A stretch of 64,000 nucleotides of DNA from Schistocerca nitens (GCF_023898315.1 NC_064619.1:342316650-342380649), one strand, 5' to 3'; positions 22,768-34,625 are shown, counted from the first letter of the stretch. The notes: a model not told the origin generated them from the letters alone. Numbers and translations: made by a program.

Positions 22768-22960
22768 CGAATTTTTTTGTTCCAATGAGTTCTTCGAAAG
22801 CTCCTATTCTCTTGCTGTCTGACCCGCTTATCGTCCACGTTTCACTTGCGGACTAGTCGCACTCCAATAATGACTTGCTAACATTTAGTGTCTCGTTTCC
22901 TGAAACGCTTTTCTTGCTATTGTCAATCTGGATTTTATACGTAGCGATATCAGGAAGTAT
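22768..22960 (-). mobile_element. diverged RTE-type LINE fragment
   Basis: The landmarks CGAAAGCTCCTATTCTCTTG, CGTCCACGTTTCACTT and AACATTTAGTGTCTCGTTTC follow the order seen in the RTE 3' coding region, but with many substitutions. No open frame remains. Confidence 0.55.
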
Positions 22961-24079
22961 GTTACACAGTCATGTCGTCCCACGCTAAGAGCATTGCGCA
23001 ACAAGGATGATGCAGTGTCAGAGAAAGAGTACGTGTTCCGTGCTTCCTGCAGACAAAGTTCTGGTGCGTTACGGATAACAGGTGCATCACAGTGTGCAGT
23101 TGATTGCCATAGAAACTGAAAACGTACTCCAAATTAGAAGTACGAGGGACAGCATGATTCTTCTGGGGACAACGTCTAAACTGCAGACGAATTCACCGTC
23201 AAAATCTGGTGGTATGTGGACCGAATGCAGTGTCCAGTCATAGTGAAACGATGACAACAACTTGATCGAGGCCGCACAGACATGGGTGACGCTGATCGGG
23301 AAGTCCAGGCCTAGCATTACGGTGTCGCTTTGACTCTAATTAGGTGCGAGTTAGTCTGCGATGTATCTGTCTTTAATGATTAGCGGTGAACTCAGTTACT
23401 GTTTTCCAGCAGTCTTTCAATATACTAAATTTCATATAGCGAGCTTACCTGTCGCTATACTGCGGACTCGAGTAACTTTTAACCACTTACTGAAATCTCT
23501 GTTGATTCATCGCGGACGCGGGACAATGGCCGGTCAGATATTTACCAAAGAAAAATTACCAAAAAGCCGTGTGTTTACAGAAGTTGTTATTTTATTTGGC
23601 GACTTGACAAGTCTTCGAAGTGCGCGCTCCATAAAAAATTCACGGAATCAAGGTGTTGACAGTTTCAATTATGCACACGTCGACGTAACTGATTATCTGT
23701 ACATGTAATGCATATGGGCTTGAAGATGGCATTGATGAGAAGCCGAAACTGGTCGTCTAAATAACAACTTCTGAAAACATACGGCTGTTTGGTTATTTTT
23801 CTTTGGCCAATAAAAAAGATACTGAAATAATTTGTTTCATCAGTCTTTGAGCTTATGTGGACATTTAAAGACAATGAACTTTTATTAGTGAAAACTGAAA
23901 CATAGTAGTTGTGGGTTATCAATTCACGTAATTTGCACCTGGATACTACCTAGAGGTTAATTGTCTTACTGGTTAATGGCATCAGGAGCAATTTTGTTTC
24001 AGTATTTAAATTACTAATGCACGCGGGAAAGAGAAGCTGAACTTATCATCCACGGTGAAGGCAACGAGAGCCATCGGAT
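22961..24079. other. unassigned spacer
   Basis: A 115-residue plus frame (23361-23708) has no recognisable motif and no supporting context. No repeat boundary is seen. Confidence 0.35.
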
Positions 24080-24385
24080 TTAATTTTCAGCCCAGCAACA
24101 TATTTTTTCCCCACACTGTTGCAATACCCTGAAGTATTCCTGTAAGCACATAATAACAGCCCGATACGTATCTGACCTCTGGCAATGTGCCCTGCCAGGC
24201 TTATTCATCGAACTTTTTTTTCTCTGCACGAAATTCGTCTGTTTCATCAGGTCGTACAGTTCTTTGTTGTTTCTAGGTCTCAAGATGTTCTCTTTGCGGA
24301 TTAGTCGAAAGATCTTTCTCGTGATTTTCTGTTCAAAGATGAATATCTTATCTTCATTTGAGAGGTGGCATGAGCCCCCTCTCAT
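24080..24385 (-). mobile_element. LINE C-terminal fragment (uncertain clade)
   Basis: The 101-residue minus frame reads LSNEDKIFIFEQKITRKIF, then RPRNNKELYDLMKQTNFV. This resembles the 'fERKilRki... rwNeELY... vr.ik' segment found after the RT domain in several LINEs. No RT core is present nearby, so this is a short relic at best. Confidence 0.45.
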
Positions 24386-24710
24386 ATTTCTATCTTACGA
24401 TTCTCCTCTCTAAATGCATGCGGTGGAAAGTTGCTATTCCTTCACACGCGGACTTCCCACGCAGCGTCTCTCGTCACCCACGTGGTCCGGTGACAGGCGG
24501 GCTCCGCTGATCTCGAGAGGGTTAAGCCGACGGGTGTGAGGGAGTCGAGTGAATGCTTTCCAGACGCCGACATTGTCAAGATACACGCCCGCAGGGGCCT
24601 GAAGTAGCGGCTGGGCTAGAGGTTCCGTTACTTCGCAGAAACTTAGCGAAAACACTTTCTGGCGGGTTACCAGCGAGGCGTGGGAATGACTTGTGTACCC
24701 AGGCAGTTGT

Positions 24711-24925
24711 GGCGGGAAAATTCCCGCGCTTTCTGCAAAATAGTAACTGTGATTGGCTTGCTCAGGGCATAGCTCCGTGACTTAGCAAAATCAGCGCAGA
24801 AATTGGCGCCAAGAATCTCCATTGGTAGAATGATAGTGCTCTGGCAATAGAGTGGAATTTTCCGCCGGTTTTCGAGTTGCTGATTGGAACGTTTAACCAC
24901 GGCCACTGTCGTGGGGGCGGGAATG
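24711..24925 (+). promoter_or_regulatory. E2F/CCAAT/GC-box promoter-like cluster
   Basis: Within 215 bp lie E2F-like sites GGCGGGAAAA (24711-24720), TTGGCGCCAA (24803-24812, a perfect palindrome) and TTTTCCGCC (24859-24867). There are also four inverted CCAAT boxes (ATTGG at 24752, 24802, 24821, 24883) and a GC box GGGGGCGGGAA (about 24913-24923). This is the composition of cell-cycle or LTR-type promoters. No TATA box is obvious. Factor binding is inferred from motifs only. Whether it serves a host gene or is an LTR U3 region cannot be decided here. Confidence 0.4.
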
Positions 24926-25980
24926 TTGTGTGTTCGGCCTGTACAGGTGCTCTGGGTAGTCGGCTCTCGCCTTTCGGTCGAAGTAGGTTACGAGACTGAG
25001 CTCTCGCTGCTCTGGACAGCCTGCTTTCCGTTGGCTGTCTAATATACTTTTATTTAATTGTAACTGTTTGACGAAGTTGCTGAAGTTTCGACTTCAACAT
25101 AACTTTCCGAGTACAGTTGGCAACTGAGCGTTCTGCGTACAAGCGGCCTATGTTGTCTGTCTTGAGCAGTTTTGGCTAAAGTTGACTGTATCGGAGTTAC
25201 AGTGTGACTTCGCTTGTTAAAATCAATCACTGTACCGTCAGTGATTGTGTGGCGAGCCTTCTTCGTCTCCCTCAGAGGCGCATTTGTATTGCTAGGAAGT
25301 CTTTAGTCTGGAACAACCAAACCAAGATAATTCGTTTCGGGCTATACTCGCGACATTATCATCACCACGACAGGACGTCGAAGCAACCAGCCATCGCCTC
25401 CGGTACGCCAGACCGTGTTCTGGCAGTTAAGAAGACAGTTTGGTATGTATGTCCGCAGCACCGGCAGATAGGATTTTCCTAGGTGATAATCAGAGCTCAG
25501 CAGAGCGCGCCGGTTCGTCTTTTTCTAACTTTGTTCTGTCTTGGGTAGCAGCAATTAATGTTGGGTTAGCTGTGTGTCTCTCTTAAGATTTGAGTGGCAA
25601 GGAATTGGCTCCACATACCACTTCGTCATAAACCTCACAATCTAGTTTAGGGACAACTTCACCTTCACAGCGTTTGTTGGAGTATCCAATTTGAGCCAAT
25701 TGATGTGTTATAAATGTTTCATGTGTTTTTGTTTATTATTTTGTGTTTAGTCTTAATAAATCATATTGTTATTTTGGACAGAACTTTCATTCTGTTAATC
25801 GGTAGAGCAACCCTATCATTTCTCACTACGTTAATGAAACCTTCCTTTATTTAACTTATTAATCAAATTAAATTATTGCAGGTGCCAAACTCTTTTCTAC
25901 TCCACTTGCAGGGTTGATTACAGTCAGTTCGCGTATATTTTTTTAATCCATGTGCAACAGCAAAAGTCGGAGTTAGAATA
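24926..25980. other. putative transcribed region downstream of the promoter-like cluster
   Basis: A moderately GC-rich part (24926-25560) grades into AT-rich sequence with a polyadenylation signal AATAAA at 25755-25760. A 92-residue frame (25204-25482) has no recognisable domain. Promoter-like sites followed by AATAAA some 830 bp later would fit either a long LTR or a short non-coding transcript. Confidence 0.3.
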
Positions 25981-25995
25981 GGGGGGGGGGGGGGG
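25981..25995 (+). repeat. poly-G run (15 bp)
   Basis: Fifteen consecutive G follow an AT-rich tract. It may be a polypurine tract or a simple repeat. Confidence 0.95.
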
Positions 25996-27959
25996 CTTAG
26001 AGCATCATTTACATATGTAGATTCTAGAAGAATTTAGTGTTAAATACACTGCTAGCCCCAGCACCTCGCACATTTTCTCTTTCTTCCTTCCTCTCTATTT
26101 TTAGTGTATAGGGTTTGTGTCCCACGTAAGAACAGTAGTACTGCCACTGAATTATAGCCTTTATCTCTGGTCCTAACTGATAAATTTTTCGATGACATTA
26201 TATGCTTCAGAGTGAAATAAGTCTTACACCCATTAAAAATACGTTGATTAATTTCTTGTTTTACGTTACCACGCCTGTTGAATCAGATGCCAACAAGTTA
26301 AAAATTTTCGACTCTGGTGAGGTGAGCAAACGTAAATTTAAGAGGAATACACCTCTACTTCCCTACTTAAATGAATTCACAGTTCATAATAGCCATTCAG
26401 TAAGTTCGGCAGTAAGTTCTGCATTTCTTCGTAATAACGAAATAAGTGTATTTTGGCTAACTTAAGATAGTAAGTATAAAATACGTTGCTAATAGTACTT
26501 GAAAGTGTGCAAAAGTCACCAAATGAACCACTGAGATGTATGGTGCGATGTAACTCTGTTTAGCCATTATGTGTGTCCAGGTAGCACACAAGTTTCCATT
26601 GAGCATTAAAGAAAAAAAAATGCGATCTCTTTGTTTAGATGGACACATTTTCGTAACGCAAAACTATTCCTTATCAACGTTAGGGTGAAAATATTGTTAT
26701 AAATTGAGATATAAAAAAATATTATCCTCTTTCCGTAAGATTCAGATCAGTTAAATATTTATTTTATTTCTTTTTTTTACGGAAATGAATTATTGTTGGA
26801 ATGTTCTGTTCCTCATATATCTGATAACATTAAAATACAACACGTTATTTTCTGTGAGACAGAACTGTCAGCTGAAGAGTAGCGACGGTGTGAATATTTA
26901 TCTCAACCAATTAAGATAAAGGCGTATTGACTAGGCGCTTTACTGGAGAGCGAGCGCTATGCGATGATTAATTTGTGTACCCGCAGCCGTTATTATTTAT
27001 AACCTTCTGCTCTCGACATTCCTTTTCAGACATAATTAATTGTATAGATTTTGTTTGAAGTCTGGTTTGAAATATCACGTGCCGCCAGTTTCTCAACAGC
27101 GAGACATTTTATGTCGATAATGACGTTCTAGCCAGCCATCCGTCATTATTAATAGCGCTGTCTGTCGGGCGATTCCTTGCACAGAATAATTAATGCTCGA
27201 AAATTACCTATTCACTCTACGCTGCTGGAAGTTTCGTAGCCTGCTTTACACATTCTCGTGGAGCGCATGCATGCAGTAGCCCAAATATGAAAGATTGTTG
27301 ATTTCAGTCCCCAGTAATCGGACTGCATTCTCTCGCCGCAAGTGTGCTCTTTTGGTGGGAGGAGCTTTGTTACCGCAGCGTTAGGCGAATTTTCACGGAA
27401 ATGTTTCCGACAAATGCACTCAGTTTCAGAACATCATCTGCTTGAAGCATTTACATTCAAACCTGTTTCAAACTGTCAGATCCATTCATTGTTGGTTTTT
27501 GTTTCCGACCTTTGACGTATCCGCTTTGCGAAAGCCCCAATAACAGAAGAAGCCAATTTCCAGTTCATGCTTTCTTCTACATTTTTCCTTACTAGTAAGG
27601 ACCCCATATTCCAACACCATACATGCCTAGTGATACACCTGTAGTCTAACTTTAAAATTGTTTCCTTCCTCATCTTAAAGTACTACTTATTGTACTAAAT
27701 ATTATGCTAAATTTAACACAGCCAACACAATCGCTCTTATGAAACACAACTAGCTCTTTATTCTCATGAACTAATGAATGCTGTTGACAGGGGATGTCAA
27801 ACTGATTCCATATTTTTACATTTCCAGAAGTGTTTTGACCCCATGAATTGATGACACGTCAGGCTGGTAACAAGGTTTCTACGAACTTTTACGTTTACTC
27901 TTCAATTGGTTTTGCTAGGATGGGTAGGATGTCTGCCTGCTGAGTGCTGACGCAGTTCG
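25996..27959. other. unassigned spacer
   Basis: AT-rich, with short frames (87 aa at 26202-26465; 65 aa minus at 27673-27476). Neither shows a recognisable domain. No target-site duplications or SINE landmarks are present. Confidence 0.4.
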
Positions 27960-30900
27960 CGAACAGTTGAATATGGTTTTTGCTTTTTGCTGCGATCAGT
28001 CGCTTTCAGGCACCGCCTTGGGGTGTAGCGGTGGCGAAGATTCTGGAATGTCGCATGAGACACCTCAGGCGTCTCTTGTTTCGTCCAGGGGCTCTACTGC
28101 CGAGGCATCTTCTAGTGTACCCGACGCAGTAGACCCGCAGGGTTGAGTAGTGGGTAGTAACGCGTTTGCGTCGCTTGCGGCGGAGAGCCAATGTGGAGGC
28201 TGGCCGTATGGTCTCTATTGTTCACCCTGTGAGTGAGCAGGTGGCCGTTCCTTCAGCACGGTCCGAGCAGAAACACGCGGGTAACAGTTCGGTAGTTTTT
28301 GGGAGCTCCAATGTTAGACGCGTTATGGAGCCTATTAGGAAGATAGCGTCCAGGACTGGAAAGGAAATCAATGTGCAGTCAGTATGTCTGCCTCCGAGAT
28401 GTGGAGACGGCCTGGCCTGTGGCTATCGAGCGTACAGGGTGCAGTCGTCTGCAAGTTCCGCCTCAAGTAGGCACAAACGACGCCTGTCGCATAGGTTCTG
28501 AGGCCATCCTCAGTTCTTACACTCGGCTGTCGGAGGTGGAGAAGACTGTTGGCCTTGCACACGGGGTGCAAGCAGAGCTCGCAATTTGCAACATCGTTCC
28601 CAACGTTGATCAAGATCCTTTGGTTTGGAGCTGAGTGGAGAGTCTCAGCCAAAAGCTTCGTCGTCTCTGCGATGGTCTTTGCTGCATATTTCTGGACCTG
28701 CATTATCGGGTGGGGATTTGTAGCACTCCCCTTGATATGTCAGGGTGCACTACATAAAGGAGCAGCTACTCGGGTACCAGAGTACTTGTGGAGTGCGCAT
28801 GGGGGTCTTCTACGCTAGGCGGTACTCTGAGGTGCTCTCATGAACACTGCCAGTCGATACGCATGTAGGGAAATCAGGCCGCGTTCAGAGTAAAGACAGT
28901 TAGACTGTAAAGTTTTTATCAGTAAGCTGTCGAAGTGTTCGTTTCCCTAATTTACCGCCCTCCAGGAAAGTTCTCAACCTTAAATTATTCTTGAGACTGA
29001 GAGCTGGCTAAAACGCGAAGCAAAAGGCTCTGAGATATTTAGCGAGTCGTGGAATGTTCATCGAAAGACAGGTTAGACGCTGTAGGAGGGAGACTGTTCA
29101 TTGATGTCGACAAAATATTGTCTCGATTGAGGTTGAAATTGATTGTCATAGTGAACCTATATCTAGTCGGGCGTAACAGGTCCACGTGAAACCAAAATAA
29201 CTGTTAGATGTTTCCACTGACCACCCGACTCCACAGTGACAGATCTAGAGTCATTCAAAGAAAGTCTATGGTCAGTTACGCGTGAATAAACAAATCATGC
29301 AATACTAATTGGTGGTGACTTCAACCTATCGTGTATAGACTGGAACGTGTATGAATGCATTGGAGGGAGTACAGGCAGACAGCCTTATGAAGCACTTTTG
29401 AACACATTTTCCGAAAACTGCCTTGAGCAGCAAGTTCTGCAGTCCACACGTAGCGGAAGTATCTTGGACCTTCGAGCTACAAGCAGGCCGGGCCTTATCG
29501 ATGGTGTCAGTATAGAGACAGGGATTAGTGATCATGATATCATCGTAGCGACTGTGGTTACGAAAGTTAATAAATCAGTCAAGAATGCTAGGATAGTTTT
29601 TCTGCTACAAAGAGCAGATAAATAATTGTTAGTATCTCATTTAGACAATGAACTGCAATCATTTAGTCCCGGAGTAATGGACTTAGGAGAATTATGGGCA
29701 AAGTTTAAACAGACTGTTAATCGTTCTCTGGACAAGTATGTGCGTAGCAAGTGGACTAAGGACGTTAAAAGACCCGCCGTGGTTTAATGAAGAAATTCGG
29801 AAGATGCTGAGGAAAAAGACGCCGTTGCACTTTCGGTTCAAAAGAGGACGCGCAAATGACGACAGGCAAAGTCTAGTAGAGATTCGCGGGTCTGAGAAAA
29901 GATCTATGCGCAAAGCGTACAAAAACTACTACCGTCATACCTTGGCTAAAGATCTGGGGGAGAACCCGAAAAAATTCTGGTTCTATATAAAATCGCTAAG
30001 CGGGTCTACTGCTTCCATCCATTGGTTTGCATTCATCGCGAATCTCTCGAACAGCGTAAAGTGCCAAGCGACTGGAAAAAAGCGCAGGTGATTCCAGTAT
30101 ATAAGAAGGGTAAAAGAATGGACCCAGAAAATTACAGACCAATATCATATTCTAAGTTCGATTATAATAACTCTCCTAGAGACCTGAATGGTAATGTACA
30201 CGTATCAGCACGGCCCTAGAAAGCATCGCTCGTGTTAAAGACAACTTGCTCTTTTCTCACATGACATACTGCGAACTATGGATGAAAGGTAACAGGAAGA
30301 TTCCATATTTCTAGGTTTGCAAAAAGCATTCCACATGGTATCCCACTACAGACCGTTAATGAACATACGTGCGTGAGGAATAGGCTCCCAGAGATGTAAC
30401 TGGCTCGAAGACTTAAGTAACAGAACCCAGTATGTTGCCCTTGACGGCGAGTGTTCATCGGAGACAGGGATAAGATCAGTAGTGCCCCAGGACCGTTGCT
30501 ATTTTCTATATACATAAATGATCTGGCAGAGAGGGTGGACAGCAATCTGCGATTGTTCGCTGATTATGCTGTAGTGTACTGGAAGGTGTCGAAAATAAGT
30601 GACTGTACGGTGATAGAAGATGACCTAACAAAATTTCTAGTTGTGCGATGAATGTCAGCTGGCTCATTCTGTATAAGAATGTAAGTTAATGCGGATGAGT
30701 AGGGAAAACAAACCCGTAATGTTCGGATGCAGCATTAGTAGTGTTCTGCATGACAGTCAGGCTGTAGAGGTACCTGGTGGTAACGTTGTGAAATGATATT
30801 AAATCGAACGAGCATTTGAGGATTGTGGTAGGGAAGGCGAATTGTCGACTTCGGTTTACCGGGAGAATTTTATGAAAGTGTAGTTCATCTGTGAAGGAGA

Positions 30901-31344
30901 CCGAATATAGGACGCTACTGCGACCTGTTCTTGACTACTGCTCGTGTGTTTGGGATCCGCACCAGGACGGACTGAAACAAGACACCGAAGCAATTCCGAC
31001 CGAACTGCTAGATTTGTTACCGGTAGGTTCGATTAGCACGCAAGTGTTGCGGATATGCTTCCGGAGTTCAAGTGGGAATCTGTGGACGGAAGAAGAGATT
31101 CATTGCGAAGAACTCTACTGACAAAGTTTAGAGAACCGGCATTTGAAGCTGACTGCAGAACGATCCTACAGCCGCCAACATAAATTTCGCGTAGGGACCA
31201 TGGAAATAAGATAAGAGAAATTAAGGCTAATACGGAGACACATAGACAGTCGTTTTTCCCTTACTGTATCCGCAGAGTGGAAGAGGAAAGAAAACGGCTA
31301 GCTGTATAGGGTACCTCCGCTTGCGGAGAATGTACAGTATGTAG
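27960..31344 (+). mobile_element. CR1/L2-like LINE relic, long
   Basis: A long plus-strand LINE whose parts appear in order: a GC-richer ORF1-like region (about 27960-28880); an endonuclease with IGGDFNLSCIDWN near 29310; an RT region with KVPSDWKKAQVIPVYKKG and NYRPIS near 30050; a decayed palm; a C-terminal block with RPVLDYCSCVWDPHQ near 30910; and a 3' end reading TATGTAGACGTAGATGC near 31340. The terminal 'tgtagatgta'-like motif recurs at the ends of other CR1-like copies here. Confidence 0.75.
29310..31120 (+). pseudogene. CR1/L2-like endonuclease-reverse transcriptase, broken
   Basis: Visible blocks: GDFNLSCIDWN (endonuclease), GISDHDIIVA (29526 region, the SDH catalytic block), KRPPWFNEEIRKMLRKK (29770 region), WKKAQVIPVYKKGKRMDPENYRPIS (30080 region, RT motif 1-2) and GPLLFSIYINDLAERV (30490 region). 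The catalytic box reads FADY instead of FADD (30556-30567), so the second active-site aspartate is lost. Numerous frameshifts separate these pieces, and the part between RT motifs 2 and 4 is missing or scrambled. It is dead. Confidence 0.75.
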
Positions 31345-32290
31345 ACGTAGATGCACATCACAAGCGACTTCTAATCAAATTGCATGCCTGTGGATTATCG
31401 TCTCAGCTGTGGGACTGGATTCGTGATTTCCTGTTAGGAAGGTCACAGTTCATAGTAATTGACAGAAAGTCGTCGAGAAAACAGAAGTAGTATCTGACAC
31501 CCCCCAAGGAAGTGTTATAAGCCCTCTGCTCTTCCTGATCTGATTGTACGCAGAAGCTGCTGTCATTTATCGCCTTATAAAGTCATTAGACAATCAAAAC
31601 AAATTGCTAAACGATTTGCATATGATGCGAAAAATGACAGTTGACTCTAAGTAACGAAAAGTGTGAAGTCATCACATGGGTAGCTAAAGGAATCCACTAA
31701 ATTTCGGTTACACGATAAATCACACAAATCTAAAGGCTGTAAATTCAACTAAATACTTATGAATTGTAGATACGAATAACTTAGGTTGGAACGATGACAT
31801 AGATAATGTTGTGGGTAAATACAAACCAAAGATTGCGATCTACTGGTAGGACACTTACAAGATGCAACAGGTCTACTAAAGAGACTGCTTATGCTACGCT
31901 TGTATTTCCTCTTCTGGAGTATGCTGTGCGGTGTGGGATCCGCATCAGACAGGATCGACGGAGGACATCGAAAAAAAGTTCAAAAAAGGGGAGCTGGTTT
32001 TGTGCTATCGTAAAATAGGGGAGGAAACACCACGGATATGAAACCTGAATTGGGGTGACAATCACTATAACAAAGATGTTGTTCTTTGCCGCAGGATCTT
32101 CTCATAAAATTTCAATCACCGGCTTCCTCCTCAGAGTGTAAAAATACTTTGCTGGCGCCCACCTACATAGGGAGGAGTGATCATCATAATAAAAGAAGAT
32201 AAATTAGAGCTCTCACAGAGAATTAAGTTCGTTTTTCCCGCGTCCTGTTCGAATTTTAGATACATATGTAGATGTAGGTTTTGTATTAAA
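31345..32290 (+). mobile_element. second CR1/L2-like LINE relic in tandem
   Basis: A further plus-strand copy of the 3' half: LHACGLSSQLWDWIRDFLLG near 31380, DTPQGSVISPLLF in shifted frames near 31495, and NQRLRSTGRTLTRCNRSTKE and LLEYAVRCG near 31830-31930. It ends with a TACATATGTAGATGTAGG-type terminus near 32265. It begins just after the end of the preceding LINE, so two 3' ends are arranged head to tail. Confidence 0.65.
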
Positions 32291-32299
32291 TACCAATTT

Positions 32300-32780
32300 C
32301 TTCACAATTCGCTTCCATAGCTGAGTGGTAGCCAGCACGGTAGCTCAGCGTGTTCGGTCAGAGAGCTGGATGGTCTCTGTAATAAAAAAAAAAAACTGAG
32401 TGAAAGGCTCAACAACGAATTCAACGGATGTCATATGACGTCCGTACAACCACATTTAGCGAACAAAAACGAACAAAATGAAAAAAAGAAGAAAAAAATG
32501 GTCATTTCGGCTGACTGCCGTGCGAGGGATCCAGGTTCAATTCCTGATAACGCCAGAGATTTTTTTTTTTTTTTTTGTGGGAGGACTGGTACGGGGTACA
32601 CTCAGCCTCGTGAGGCCAACAAAGGAGCTACTCGCCCGATTGGTAGCGGTTCCAAGGTCAAAGAACTCGACGACGGCCAGGAGAATGGTGTGGTGACAGC
32701 ACGCCCCTCCACACAGCATCCAATGACGTCTTGCTGCTGAGAGCTATTCAAGTTCAGTGATCCTGCCGATAGCCACACTA
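32300..32780 (+). mobile_element. tRNA-headed SINE sharing its body with the 5S SINE
   Basis: A tRNA-like head starts TAGCTGAGTGGT (A box, 32317). Its B box AGGTTCAATTCCTG lies at 32530-32543, after an inserted SINE (32334-32503). A T-run follows, then a body at 32592-32715 with GGGTACACTCAGCCTCGTGA and CACGCCCCTCC. That body is recognisably the same as the body of the 5S-derived SINE at 55279-55400. The right end is not sharply defined. Confidence 0.6.
32334..32503 (+). mobile_element. third tRNA-like SINE family, nested
   Basis: It has its own A-box-like TAGCTCAGCGTGTTCGG (about 32341-32357), an A-run (about 32382-32394), ACTGAGTGAAAGGCTCAACA, and the ACGTCCG and AACGAACAAAATG landmarks before an A-rich tail. 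It splits the head of the surrounding SINE. TGGT at both edges (about 32326 and 32500) may be a short target-site duplication. Confidence 0.5.
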
Positions 32781-33146
32781 CCATCTAGCCCTTTACAGTG
32801 AAAGTAATACGTGAATGTATACAGTTAGAACAACAAATTTGCTACAGTGAAAGTTTTTCCATCACGGATGTAATATTCATTTTCGACAGTTGATAAAAAA
32901 CAAAGGGAATTTAACCAAGAAACACATTTAGATTTCACAGACTTTCCTAAATCGTTTTGACGATGATATTACAACACAGATAAAAAGTATATTGAAACGT
33001 AGGCGATGCCTCTTACATGACAGATTAGCAGCTAAACGAATCTGTGAAAACAAGACAACAGATGTTGATGGGAAGTTAGCAGATGCAGTGTCAATAAATA
33101 AAGATGTGCCGTAAGGATGCAGTTTATCTCCTACATAAAATATTTA

Positions 33147-34510
33147 CACTGAGGTGGCAAAGGTCGTGAGATACCTCCTAATATCGTGTCTGACCTGCTT
33201 TTGCCCGGCGTAGTGCAGCAACTCGACTTGGTGTGGACTCAACGGGACGTTGGAAGTCTCCTGCAGAAGTATTGAGCCATGATGCCTCTATAACCGACCA
33301 CAATTGCGAAAATATAGGCGGTGCTTGATTTTGTGCTCCATAAATATTCAATGGGATTCATGTGGGGCGAGCTGGATGGCCAAATCCTTCGCTCGAATTG
33401 TCCAGAATATTTTTCAAACCAATCGCGACTGGTGACACGGCTCATCGTTGTTTGGGAAAATGAAGTCCATGAACTGCTGAAAATGGTCTCCAGGCAACGG
33501 ATCATAATAATTTCCACTGAATGGTGGTCCATTTGGACCAGAGGACAAAGTCAGTTCTACGGAAACACAGCCCACATCATTGCGGAGCTACCATAAGCCT
33601 GCACAATGTCTTGTTGACAACTTGGGTCCATGACTTCGTAGGATCTGCACCACATTCGAGTCCTACCATCAGCTTAAATCTGGATCACCTGACCACGCCA
33701 CGGTTTTCCAGTTATCTGTGGTCCAACTGATGTGGTCACGAGCACAGATGAGGCCCTCCAGGCGACGTCGTGCCATTAGCAAAGGCACTCGCGTCAGTCG
33801 TCTGCTGCCACAGCCCATTAACGCCAAATTTCTGCGCACTGACCTAACACATACGTTCGTCGTACGTGCCACACTGATTTCTGCCGTTACTTAACACAAT
33901 GTTTGCTTGTCCGCTAGTACTGACAACGCTACACAAACGCTGCTGCTCGTTGACGTTAAGTGAAAGCCGTCGGCCACTGCGCTGTCCATTGTGAGAGGTA
34001 ATGCCTGAAATTTTGTATTCTCGGCAAACTCCTGATACTGTGGATCTCGGAACACTGATTTCCGTAACGATTTCTGAAATGGAATGTCCCATGCTTCTTG
34101 CTCCAACTACCATTGCGCGATCAAAGTCTGCTAGCTCCGGCCGGCCGGTGTGGCCGAGCGGTTCTAGGCGCTTCAGTCTGGAACCGCAGGACCGCTACGG
34201 TCGCAGGTTCGAATCCTGCCTCGGGCATGGATGTGTGTGACGTCCTTAGGTTAGTTAGGTTTAAGTAGTTCTAAGTTCTAGGGGACTGATGACCCCAGAT
34301 GTTAAGTCCCATAGTGCTCAGAGCCATTTGAACCATTTTTCTGCTAGCTCCCGTCGTGCGGCCATAATCACATCCGATACTTTTTCACATGAATCACCTG
34401 AGTACATATGACACCCCTGCCAATGCACCGCCCTTTCATACCTCGTGTACGCTATAGTGCCACCATCTGTATATGTGCATATCTCTACCCATGACTTTTT
34501 CGTCTCATTG
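33147..34510 (-). mobile_element. Tc1-like transposon with complete ends
   Basis: The ends are CACTGAGGTGGCAAAGGTCG at 33147 and, in reverse complement, CAATGAGACGAAAAAGTCAT ending at 34510. TA flanks both sides (33145-33146, 34511-34512). The minus-strand transposase begins near 34113 with an HTH segment (MGHSISEIVTEISVPRSTV). It continues with WTTDNWKTVAWS near 33710 (first catalytic block, acidic residue altered to WSGD) and ends with WFEKYSGQF and HMNPIEYLW near 33390-33350 (catalytic Glu retained). A SINE inserted at 34139-34339. Frameshifts make it inactive. Confidence 0.82.
34139..34339 (+). mobile_element. tRNA-derived SINE, copy 3
   Basis: A well-preserved copy with A box TGGCCGAGCGGTT, B box GGTTCGAATCC and the standard 3' end. 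The 12-bp duplication TCTGCTAGCTCC lies at 34127-34138 and 34340-34351. It lies inside the 5' part of the Tc1 element, so it is younger than that element. Confidence 0.95.
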
Positions 34511-34625
34511 TATACTAACGATATTGTACACAGATAGGGTTTCTTTATGTTTTGCTTTATGACGATCGCTTAAATGACTTTTGAAAAATGATTAGGGGAT
34601 GACACGGCTGTCGGTCTGGCGCGTT

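Larger units (their letters stand above)
32880..34580 (+). mobile_element. LINE relic split by a Tc1 element
   Basis: Plus-strand residues RLAAKRICENKTTDVDGKL and, after a stop, GCSLSP (about 32990-33135) resemble an RT segment before the catalytic box. The frame stops at the TA where the Tc1 element inserted (33145-33146) and appears to resume as NDIV-like residues after 34512. A related segment is at 43955-44170. Confidence 0.5.

Noticed and set aside
23361-23708. 115-residue plus-strand frame as a gene
   Set aside because: No recognisable domain, no neighbouring exon-like frame, and a mixed composition typical of chance frames.
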